Source: Viridibacterium sp047600765 | GTDB lineage: Bacteria > Pseudomonadota > Gammaproteobacteria > Burkholderiales > Rhodocyclaceae | Reading direction: 5' to 3' | DNA length: 64,000 nt | NCBI GenBank assembly: GCA_047600765.1 | Contig: JASGKF010000002.1 | Span: 868,001 to 932,000, forward strand | In this document: positions 50,611-62,600 of the stretch, piece after piece | Layout of the letters: each line of letters begins with the position of its first letter | Position numbering within the stretch: the first letter of the stretch is position 1 | The notes under the pieces: generated by a model | Databases searched by the model: none | What the model was told of the DNA's origin: nothing | Seen by the model: the letters and a program-made list of their open reading frames with translations, nothing else | Translations under genes and position numbers: made by a program

Positions 50611-53600
50611 TCAGTCCGTTTGCAGTTTGCCCTGCGTGAGCAGGTTCTGGATGATGGTCTGGTCGTTGAGCGTGCCGCCCGAGGTCAGATCCACGCCTTG
50701 CAGCACGATGCTCTGGTCGACCGCCGCCACGTTGTAGCCCGAGGTGAAACCACCGCTGCTCGAAATCTGGATGGTGGTGTTGCCACCGCTCGATTCGAAG
50801 TGCAGGTAGTTGCCCAGCGTACCGGTGTTGGTGCCGATGTGGCTCTCGCCCTGCAGCAGATCGCGCAGGTCGAGTACGTCGCCACCCGCTGCGGCGGTTG
50901 CGTTGTCGAAGCTCTGGATCGTATCGACTGCCGGTGTGCCGACAGCACCACGATCGGCGAGCGACCAGACGAAGGTGTCGGCGCCAGCACCACCGGTCAT
51001 GATGTCGTTGCCGCCACCCCCGGTCAGGCGATCATTGCCGTTGCCACCGTCCAGCGTGTCGTTGCCGGTGCCGCCGAACAGCTTGTCATCGCCATCGCCA
51101 CCGCTCAGCGAATCGTTGCCCGCACCACCCGACAGCAGGTCGTGGCCGGCGCCACCGCTGATGGTGTCGTTGCCGCCCAGGCCATACAGCTGGTCGTTGA
51201 TGCCGCTGCCAGTCAGCGTGTTGGCGTTGTCGTCACCGGCCACTGCGTTGTTGTACGAGGTCAGCGTCAGCGTCGAGCTGCTGCTGGAGCCGTCGCTGTC
51301 GGTCAGCGTGTAGCCAATGGTGACCGGTGCAACCACCGTGGTGCTGGTGTCGGCCAGCACCGATTGGTAGCTGATGCCGGAGATGCGTGCTTCGGCATCG
51401 CTGGAGGTCTGCACTTCGACCGAACCGACGTTGCTGAACGTGGAGGGCAGGGTGACCGTGCCTTCCGAGTCGCTGACGAAGCTGCCCAGCAGGTGACCGT
51501 CGATGTGATAGACGAGGTAGGTCAGCGAGCTGCTGCCGCCTGCGCCAGCCGTGCTGCCGAGGTTGCTGTTGTTGGCGTTGATCGTGAAGCTGATGTTCTC
51601 GACGCCGCGCGGGTGCGTGGAAGTGTTGAACGTGAAGAGCAGGGTTTCGAGGTTGTCGACCTGCGAGTCGTCAGCGATGCCATCTTCGTTGGGGCTGGTG
51701 AGGCCACTGCCCGTGACGCCCACGCCGCCGTTGCCGCCAGTGGTGTAGGTGACGCCAACGTTGACGCGAGTCTCGTTGAGGCCGGTCAGCGTCAGACCTG
51801 CGGCTGCTGCCGGAGCTGCCGTCAGTGTGACGTTGGTGGCAGCAGCAAGCGGCGGGTTGGGCAGGTCGGCCGTGGCCGGCGTGTAGCTGTAGTAGCCATC
51901 GCGGTTGAAGGTCAGCGTGCTGCCGTTGCTGGCGTGCGTCCAGGTCAGTACACCGGCTGCGGTGACGGTGTAGGTGCCACCCGCCAGGGCGGTGCTGCCC
52001 ACGGCCGAGGTCAGGTTGATCGTCGTGCCCTGGAACGTGATGCTGCTGAGGCGCGCGCTGTCGACCACCGTGTCCGCACCCGCACCGTAGTTGGTGAAGT
52101 CGGTCAACAGCGTGCCTTCCGGCAGGCCGTCGTCGGTGCCCAGACCCGTAATCACGTTACCAGTGAAGCTGGTGCCGTTCGGTGTCAGCGTGTCGAAGTC
52201 GGCACGGGCTACCGGCACACCGTCGACCACGGTGAAGTTGAGGTTGGCCGTCGGCGTGACGTCACCATCGCTGTCGCGGGCGATGAAGCCCATCGAGAAG
52301 GTCGTGCCTGTCGTGGCGGAGCCGCCCGTGTAGTACGTGTAGGTGCCGCTCGAGAAATTGAAGTTGAGCGTGCCGTAGGCGAAGCCGCGCGCAGCATTCA
52401 GCGCAATGGTGTCGCCGGTGATCGGTGAGCCGCTCGGGAAACCGCCGGTCCAGCTGATCTGGTTGGTGGCCTGGTTGTAGGTGAAGGTGACGTTGGTGTC
52501 CGGCGAGCCGTTGGCATTGGTATCCAGTTGCAGGGTGATGCTCTGGATCCAGCCATCGTCGGCGCCCAGCGCGCTGCCGAGGCTGCTGCCGGTGGAGCCC
52601 ATGACGCTGCCGCCGTAGGCCGTCGGCACCGAGTTGTTGAGCACGTCGGCCAGGTCGTTGAGGTCGGGCACGATGATCGCGCCGTCGCGCGTGCCGCTGT
52701 TGTCGGAGTCGACGTTGTGGATGGTGTTGAGGCCGGCTGCCGCGTCGATGCCGCCGCCGACGCCGATGGCGTAGGAGCGGATCGCATTGTTGGCGGCGAA
52801 GGTGTTCCAGGCCGTCGTGCTCGTCGAGGTGTTGCCCTGCGTCGGGTTGCCGTCCGAGATGAAGTACGAGACGTCCTGCACCGTGGCGCTCGGCGTGCCG
52901 AAGGCCGTCGTCGCAGCCGTCAGAGCGGCTTCGTAGTTGGTACCGCCGGTAGGCGAAACGGTGATCGCATCGATGGCGGCCAGCAGGGTGGCTTTGTCGG
53001 TGTAAGCCACGTTGCCATTGAGGATGGTGGCCGACGGGCCGAAGGTGACAACCTTCACCGACACGGCAGAGGCCTGGTCGAAGTAGGTGCTGACCAGTTC
53101 TTTCATGGCCTCCTTGGCCAGCGTCAGGCGATCAGAGTTGGTGACGGTGCCGTTGTCGGCCACAGCCTGCAACTGGCCACCCGCTTCGGTCAGTGTCATC
53201 GAACGCGAGATGTCGAGCACCAGCACGATGTTGTACGACGGCATCACGGCTTCGGCTACTTCCACACTGCGGTTGTAGGCAATGGGCTTGTCGTCGTTGA
53301 TCGTGATCTGCAGGTTCGCCGAAGCCAGGTTGGAGACGTAGGCAATCGACGAGGTGATGCTGTTGTTGTTGGCCGCAGCGCTGTTGTCGGCGTTGTCGGT
53401 CAGGGTATAGGTGTAGTCGCCGACGCCTGTGCCGGCGATGTCAACCACGACGTTGCCAACCGTTTTGCCACCCACGACGTGATTGACACCGATGTAGCCG
53501 GTACGCGCATCGGTATCGTTGGCGCTGCCGTCGGTGACGCCGCCGACCGAGCTGATCGAAGTGCCGCCACCGTCGTTGGTGAGCAGGTTGCCGGTCACGG

Positions 53601-56600
53601 TTGTGACGCCACCACCCGTGCCGCCAGACAGCGCGCTTTCATGCACGGTGATGAGGTCGTTGTTGGCGGCGAAGGTCGTGATGCTGACGGTTGCCGTGCT
53701 GGTCTGGCCGTCGTCATCGGTCAGCGTGTAGGAGAAGCTGCCATTGCCGACGCCACTCGGCGTGAAGGTCCAGGTGCCGTTGCCATTGTTGACCAGCGAG
53801 CCACCCGACACCGAGCCCGTTCCGGTGATGGCTGCATGGTCGAACAGGGTGTCGTTGGCGAGCAGTTGCGCCGTGGTGAGCGTGATCGGTGTGCCCAGCT
53901 GCGTGGTGAAGTTGTCGGCCACGGCGACCGGCGTGCCGTCATTGACCGGCGTGACGTTGATCGTAGCGGTGGCTGGCGTGGCGTCGGTGGCGCCGCTGTT
54001 GTCGCGTGCGGCGTACTGGAAGTTCGTGCTGCCGTTCCAGTCCGTGCTCGGGCGGAAGTACACCGGGCCGGTGACCAGCGTGCCAGCCGTGATGACCGTG
54101 GTGCCAGCGGCGTTGCTGTACAGCGTGCCGTTGGCAGGCAGGGTGTTGATGACGTAGCCGGTGACCGTGCCGTCGACGTCGGAGCCCGACAGCGTGACGG
54201 TGATCAGCGTGTCTTCGTTGCCGGTCGCGGTGACGTTGTTGGTTTCCGGGGCGTCATTGACGGGGATGACGTTGACCGTGGTCGTCGCCAGATTGCTGGT
54301 GTGGCCCTGATCGTCCGTGACTTGCACGGTGACGATGCGCGGCGTGCTGCCCGGATCATCACTGGTGCTGGTGAAGGTGATGTTCTGGATACGCTGGATG
54401 TACTGCGCCAGCGTGGCCGAACCCGACAGCGTGATCGTGACCGTACCGGTGGTGCTGACCGTTCCGACCGTAATGCCGGTGACATCGGTACCGAGGTTCA
54501 GCGCGTCGCCAGTCTGACGGTTGGTCAGGATGATGGTGGCGCCGTTCAGCACCGTGCTATCGGCATCGGTGATCGTCATGTCGGCATCGGCAATCGACAC
54601 GCCGGCGCCTGCGGTGTTTTCCGTGAAGCTGGTGATGTAGTTCGCGCCGGTGGCCGTGCTGGAGTTGTTGGCATCGAGGTCGAGCACCGGTGCGGCGTCG
54701 TTGTCGAGGATCGAGGTCGTGACCGACGAGGTGCCCAGCGTGGCATTGCCGGGGCTCGACAGCGTGATCGAGAAGTTCTCGGTCGACTCCACCGCCGTGT
54801 CGTTGGTGATCGGCACGGTGATGGTCAGCGAGGTCGTGCCGGCCGGGAAGGTCAGCGTGCCGGAGGTTGATGTGTAGTCACTGCCTGCCGTGGCGGTGCC
54901 ATTGCTGGTGGCGTAGTTGACCGTGACGGTCTGGCCAGAGGCAGCGGACAGCGTGACGGTGTAGGTCGCCGTGCCGGCCGACTCGTTGATGCTGGCCGGG
55001 CCCGAGATCGACAGCGACGGGGTCGGGTCGTCGTCGGTGATCGTGCCGGTGCCGGAGGCAGCGCCCACGGTCAGTGTGTAGGTCTCGTTGGCTTCGTCGA
55101 GCACATCGGCCGTGGTTGGCACGCTGACAGTGAAGCTGGTGACGCCGGCCGGTACGGTGATCGTGCCACCGGAGATCGTCACGCCATTGCTGAAGGCTGC
55201 ATTGGTCAGTGTCGAGGTGTAGTCGACACCGCCGCCGGTAGCCGTTCCGCCGCCCAGGCTCAGTGAGTAGGTCGTCGCGACAGAAGAAGCATTCGTCAGC
55301 GTCACGGTGTGGACGATGTTCGAAGCTTCCGTTGCGGAGTTCGACGTGACCGAGGAAACGGTAGGTGCCGCGTCATCATCGAGGATGGTGCCCGTACCCG
55401 TGACACCGCCGACGGTGATCGGCACGGTCTCATCCGGCTCGTCGGTCGTGTCGCTGACAGTCGGTACGGTAATCGTGAAGCTCGTGACACCCGCCGGGAT
55501 GGTCAGTACGCCAGCAGCGAGCGTGACGCCGTTGCTGAAGGTCGGCGAAGCCGTGTAGTCGGTGCCGGAGGTTGCTGTGCCTGCACCGAAGCTGAACGGG
55601 AAGGTGATGCTCGAAGACGAGGCGTTGGTGAGCGCCACCGTGTAGACCAGGTTCGAACCCTCGGTCGCGCTGGGCGACGAAACGCTCTGGATCGTCGGTG
55701 CGGCATCGTCGTCGTTGATCGTGCCGGTGCCGGAAGCAGCACCCACGGTCAGCGTGTAGGTCTCGTTCGGTTCGTCGATGGTGTCGGCTGTCGTGGCGAC
55801 CGTCACGGTGAAGCTGGTGACACCTGCGGGCACGGTAATCGTGCCGCCGGAGATCGTCACGCCATTCGAGAACGAAGCGTTGGTCAGTGCGGACGTGTAG
55901 TCGACACCGCCAGCCGTAGCGGTACCGCCGCCCAGGCTCAGCGAGTAGGTCGTTGCAACCGAAGAGGCATTCGACAGTGTCACGGTGTGGACGATGTTCG
56001 AAGCTTCGGTTGCGCTGTTGCTCGAGACCGTAGCCACCGTCGGAGCTGCATCGTCGTCGAGGATGGTGCCCGTACCTGTGACACCGCCGACAGTGATCGG
56101 CACGGTTTCGTCCGGCTCGTCCGTCGTATCCGAAACCGTCGGCACGGTGATCGTGAAGCTCGTGACACCGGCCGGGATGGTCAGCACGCCCGCTGCAAGC
56201 GTGACGCCGTTCGAGAAGGTCGGCGAAGCCGTGTAGTCGGTACCGGACGTTGCAGTGCCGGCGCCGAAGCTGAAGGGGAAAGTGATGTTCGACGACGAGG
56301 CATTGGTGAGCGCCACCGTGTAGACCAGGTTCGAGCCTTCGGTCGCGCTCGGCGACGAAACGCTCTGGATCGTCGGTGCGGCATCGTCGTCGTTGATCGT
56401 GCCGGTGCCGGCAGTGCCGCCAACGGTCAGCGTGTAGGTTTCGTTGGGTTCATCGATGGTGTCGGCAGAAGTGGCAACCGTGACAGTGAAGCTGGTGACG
56501 CCAGCAGGCACAGTGATCGTGCCACCCGAGATGGTGACGCCATTCGAGAACGAGGCATTGGTGAGCGCCGAAGTGTAGTCAGTGCCACCGCCAGTTGCCG

Positions 56601-59600
56601 TGACGTCAGCCAGGGACAAGGTATAGGTCGTAGCTACCGACGAAGCGTTCGACAGCGTCACGGTATGGACGATGCTTGACGCCTCGGTCGCTGAATTGCT
56701 GCTGACGCTGGAAATCGTCGGCGCGTTGTCATCGTCGTTGATCGTACCGGTGCCAGATGCTGCGCCAACGGTCAGTGTGTAAGTCTCGTTCGGCTCATCG
56801 ATGGTGTCAGCCGTCGTCGGTACCGTGACCGTGAAGCTGGTGACGCCAGCCGGCACGGTGATCGTGCCGCCGGAGATCGTGACGCCGTTCGAGAACGAAG
56901 CGTTGGTGAGTGCGGACGTGTAGTCGACACCGCCGGCCGTGGCGGTGCCGCCACCGAGGCTCAGCGAGTAGGTCGTTGCCACGCTCGATGCATTCGACAG
57001 TGTCACGGTGTGGACGATGTTCGAAGCTTCGGTTGCGCTGTTGCTCGAGACCGTAGCAACCGTCGGAGCTGCATCGTCGTCGAGGATGGTGCCTGTACCC
57101 GTGACACCGCCGACAGTGATCGGCACGGTCTCGTCCGGTTCGTCCGTCGTATCGCTGACAGTCGGCACAGTGATCGTGAAGCTCGTGACACCGGCCGGGA
57201 TCGTCAGCACGCCGCCTGCGAGCGTGACGCCATTGCTGAAGGTCGGCGAAGCCGTGTAGTCGGTGCCCGATGTCGCCGTACCCGCGCCGAAGCTGAACGG
57301 GAAGGTGATGTTCGAAGACGAGGCGTTGGTGAGTGCCACCGTGTAGACGAGGTTGTTGCCTTCGGTCGTGCTCGGCGACGAGACGCTTTGCACGGTCGGA
57401 GCAGCATCATCGTCGTTGATCGTGCCGGTACCTGCGGAGCCACCCACGGTCAGCGTGTAGGTTTCATTCGGCTCATCGATGGTGTCTGCCGACGTGGCGA
57501 CCGTAACCGTGAAGCTGGTGACACCTGCGGGCACGGTGATCGTGCCGCCAGAGATGGTCACGCCATTCGAGAACGAAGCGTTGGTCAGTGCCGAGGTGTA
57601 GTCGGCACCACCGCCCGTTGCCGTGACATCGGCAAGCGATAGCGTGTAGGTCGTGGCGCTGCTCGAAGCATTCGACAGCGTGACGGTATGGACGATATTC
57701 GAAGCTTCGGTCGCCGAGTTTGACGTGACCGAGGCAATCGTCGGTGCAGCATCGTCGTCGAGAATGGTGCCCGTACCCGTGACACCGCCGACAGTGATCG
57801 GCACAGTCTCATCCGGCTCGTCGGTCGTGTCGCTGACAGTCGGTACGGTAATCGTGAAGCTCGTGACACCGGCCGGGATGGTCAGTACGCCAGCTGCAAG
57901 CGTGACGCCGTTGCTGAAGGTCGGCGATGCCGTGTAGTCGGTACCGGAGGTTGCGGTGCCAGCACCGAAGCTGAAGGGGAAGGTGATGTTCGAAGACGAG
58001 GCGTTGGTCAGCGCGACCGTGTAAACCAGGTTCGAACCTTCGGTCGCACTCGGCGACGAAACACTCTGGATCGTCGGTGCGGCATCGTCGTCGTTGATCG
58101 TGCCGGTGCCGGAAGCAGCACCCACGGTCAGCGTGTAGGTCTCGTTCGGTTCGTCGATGGTGTCGGCTGTCGTGGCGACCGTCACGGTGAAGCTGGTGAC
58201 ACCTGCGGGCACGGTAATCGTGCCGCCGGAGATCGTCACGCCATTCGAGAACGAAGCGTTGGTCAGTGCGGACGTGTAGTCAACACCGCCAGCCGTAGCG
58301 GTACCGCCGCCCAGGCTCAGCGAGTAGGTCGTTGCAACCGAAGAGGCATTCGACAGTGTCACGGTGTGGACGATGTTCGAAGCTTCGGTTGCGCTGTTGC
58401 TCGAGACCGTAGCCACCGTCGGAGCTGCATCGTCGTCGAGGATGGTGCCCGTACCTGTGACACCGCCGACAGTGATCGGCACGGTTTCGTCCGGCTCGTC
58501 CGTCGTATCCGAAACCGTCGGCACGGTGATCGTGAAGCTCGTGACACCGGCCGGGATGGTCAGCACGCCCGCTGCAAGCGTGACGCCGTTCGAGAAGGTC
58601 GGCGAAGCCGTGTAGTCGGTACCGGACGTTGCAGTGCCGGCGCCGAAGCTGAAGGGGAAAGTGATGTTCGACGACGAGGCATTGGTGAGCGCCACCGTGT
58701 AGACCAGGTTCGAGCCTTCGGTCGCGCTCGGCGACGAAACGCTCTGGATCGTCGGTGCGGCATCGTCGTCGTTGATCGTGCCGGTGCCGGCAGTGCCGCC
58801 AACGGTCAGCGTGTAGGTTTCGTTGGGTTCATCGATGGTGTCTGCCGTGGTAGCCACGGTGACGGTGAAAGAGGTGACACCAGCCGGCACGGTGATCGTG
58901 CCGCCGGAGATCGTGACGCCATTCGAGAACGAGGCGTTGGTGAGTGCCGACGTGTAGTCGGTGCCACCGCCGGTAGCAGTGACATCGGCCAGAGACAAGG
59001 CGTAGGTCGTTGCGACAGAGGAGGCGTTCGACAGCGTCACGGTGTGGACGATGTTCGAGGCTTCGGCCGCGCTGTTGCTCGACACGGACGCGATGGTCGG
59101 TGCGTTGTCGTCGTCGTTGATCGTACCGGTGCCGGACGCGCCGCCCACGGTCAGGGTGTAGGTCTCGTTCGGTTCGTCGATGGTGTCCGCCGTGGTGGCC
59201 ACCGTGACGGTGAAGCTGGTAACGCCAGCAGGAACCGTGATCGTACCGCCGGAGATCGTGACGCCGTTCGAGAACGAAGCGTTGGTCAGTGCGGACGTGT
59301 AGTCGGTACCGCCACCAGTAGCGGTGACATCGGCGAGCGACAGGGTGTAGGTCGTGGCGACCGACGAAGCGTTCGACAACGTGACGGTATGGACAATGTT
59401 CGATGCTTCCGTTGCGCTGTTGCTCGTAACGGACGAGATCGTCGGCGCGTTGTCGTCATCGTTGATCGTACCGGTACCGGAAGCCGCGCCCACCGTCAGG
59501 GTATAGGTCTCGTTCGGCTCGTCGATGGTGTCAGCCGTCGTCGGTACCGTGACCGTGAAGCTGGTGACGCCAGCCGGCACGGTGATCGTGCCGCCCGAGA

Positions 59601-62600
59601 TCGTTACGCCATTCGAGAACGACGCATTGGTGAGTGCCGAGGTGTAGTCGACACCGCCGCTTGTGGCAGTGCCGCCGCCCAGGCTCAGCGAGTACGTGGT
59701 TGCGACCGAAGACGCATTCGACAGCGTCACGGTGTGGACGATGTTCGATGCTTCTGTCGCGCTGTTGCTCGACACTGTTGCGACGGTGGGTGCAGCATCG
59801 TCGTCGAGGATGGTGCCTGTGCCCGTGACGCCACCGACAGTGATCGGCACGGTTTCGTCCGGCTCATCGGTCGTGTCGCTGACTGTCGGCACGGTGATCG
59901 TGAAGCTCGTGACACCGGCGGGAATGGTCAGCACGCCAGCGGCGAGCGTGACGCCGTTCGAGAAGGTCGGCGAGGCCGTGTAGTCGGTGCCGGAGGTTGC
60001 GGTGCCGGCGCCGAAGTTGAACGGGAAGGTGGTGGTCGAAGACGAGGCGTTGGTCAGCGCCACCGTATAGACCAGGTTGTTACCTTCGGTCGTGCTCGGC
60101 GACGAGACGCTCTGCACGGTGGGTGCTGCATCGTCGTCGTTGATCGTGCCGGTGCCAGCCGTACCGCCCACGGTCAGTGTGTAGGTTTCGTTCGGCTCAT
60201 CAATGGTGTCAGCTGAAGTGGCGACCGTCACGGTGAAGCTGGTAACGCCTGCTGGCACGGTGATGACACCGCCAGCGATCGTCACGCCGTTCGAGAACGA
60301 AGCATTCGTGAGTGCGGAGGTGTAGTCGGTACCGCCGCCGGTGGCAGTGACGTCGGCCAGCGACAGGTTGTAAGTCGTGGCAACACTCGATGCATTCGAC
60401 AGCGTCACGGTATGGACGATGTTCGAAGCTTCGGTCGCGGAGTTCGACGAGACCGAGGCGATGGTCGGTGCAGCGTCATCGTCGGTGATCGTGCCCGTAC
60501 CCGAGGCGGCACCGACGGTGAGGGTGTAGGTCTCGTTCGGTTCGTCGATGGTGTCCGACGTGGTGGGCACATTGACCGTGAAACTGGTGACGCCGGCCGG
60601 CACGGTGATGACGCCGCCCGAGATCGTGACGCCGTTGCTGAAGGCTGCGTTGGTCAGCGCCGAGGTGTAGTCGACACCACCGCCGGTGGCGGTGCCGCCA
60701 CCCAGGCTTAGCGTGTAAGTCGTGGCAACACTGGAGGCGTTCGACAGCGTCACGGTGTGGACGATATCTGCGGCTTCCGTTGCTGAGTTCGAGGTGACCG
60801 AGGCAATGGTCGGGGTTGCGTCGTCGTCGTTGATCGTGCCGGTACCGGACGTGCCACCCACGGTCAGGGTGTAGGTTTCGTTCGGTTCGTCGATGGTGTC
60901 GGCCGAGGTGGCCACGGTCACGGTGAAGCTGGTGACACCGGCCGGCACGGTGATGACACCGGCGGAGATCGTCACGCCGTTGGAGAACGATGCGTTGGTC
61001 AGCGCCGAGGTGTAGTCGGTGCCGCCACCGGTGGCAGTGACATCGGCCAGCGACAGGGTGTAGGTCGTCGAAGTCGAGGAGGCGTTCGACAGCGTGACGG
61101 TGTGGACGATGTTCGAAGCTTCCGTCGCGGAGTTCGACGTCACCGAGGCAATCGTCGGTGCGGCATCGTCGTCATTGATCGTGCCGGTGCCGGAAGCGCC
61201 GCCGACGGTCAGCGTGTAGGTCTCATTCGGTTCGTCGATGGTGTCGGCCGTCGTCGGCACGGACACCGTGAAGCTCGTGACACCGGCCGGGACGGTGATG
61301 ACACCACCGGAGATGGTCACGCCATTGCTGAAGGCAGCATTGGTGAGTGCGGATGTGTAGTCGGTGCCGCCGCCGGTGGCGGTGACATCGGCCAGCGACA
61401 GCGTGTAGGTCGTGGCGACCGACGAGGCGTTCGACAGCGTGACGGTGTGAAGGATGTTGCTGGCTTCCGTTGCAGCGTTCGATGTCACCGATGCGATGGT
61501 CGGTGCCGCATCGTCGTCGTTGATCGTGCCGGTGCCGGACGTGCCGCCCACGGTCAGGGTGTAGGTCTCGTTCGGCTCATCGATGGTGTCGGCCGAAGTG
61601 GCCACCGTCACGGTGAAGCTGGTGACGCCGGCGGGCACGGTGATCGTGCCGCCAGAGATCGTGACGCCGTTCGAGAACGAAGCGTTGGTAAGTGCCGAGG
61701 TGTAGTCGGTGCCACCGCCGGTGGCGGTGACATCGGCGAGCGACAGGGTGTAGGTCGTGGCGACCGACGATGCGTTCGACAGCGTCACGGTGTGAACGAT
61801 GTTCGAAGCTTCGGTTGCCGAGTTCGAGGTCACCGCAGCAATGGTCGGCGCATTGTCGTCGTCATTGATCGTACCGGTACCGGAAGCTGCGCCCACGGTC
61901 AGCGTGTAGGTCTCGTTCGGTTCATCGATGGTGTCAGCCGTCGTCGGCACGGTGACCGTGAAGCTGGTAACACCAGCGGGCACGGTGATGACGCCGCCGG
62001 AGATGGTGACGCCGTTGCTGAAGGCGGCATTGGTCAGCGCGGATGTGTAGTCAACACCGCCGCCGGTGGCGGTACCGCCACCCAGGTTCAGGGAGTAAGT
62101 CGTTGCCACGCTCGATGCGTTCGACAGCGTCACGGTATGGACGATGTTGGAAGCTTCCGTCGCGCTGTTGCTCGACACCGTTGCGACGGTCGGTGCGGCA
62201 TCGTCGTCGAGGATGGTGCCAGTGCCCGTAACGCCACCGACGGTGATCGGCACGGTTTCATCGGGTTCGTCGGTCGTATCCGAAACGGTCGGCACGGTGA
62301 CAGTGAAGCTCGTGACGCCAGCCGGGATGGTCAGCACGCCGCCAGCCAGGGTGACGCCATTGCTGAAGGTCGGCGAAGCCGTGTAGTCGGTGCCGGAGGT
62401 TGCCGTGCCTGCACCGAAGCTGAACGGGAAGGTGATGCTCGAAGAAGAGGCGTTGGTGAGCGCCACCGTGTAGACCAGGTTGTTGCCTTCGGTGGTGCTC
62501 GGCGACGAGACGCTCTGCACTGTCGGTGCGGCATCGTCATCGGTGATCGTGCCCGTGCCAGATGCGGCACCTACGGTCAGCGTGTAGGTCTCGTTGACTT

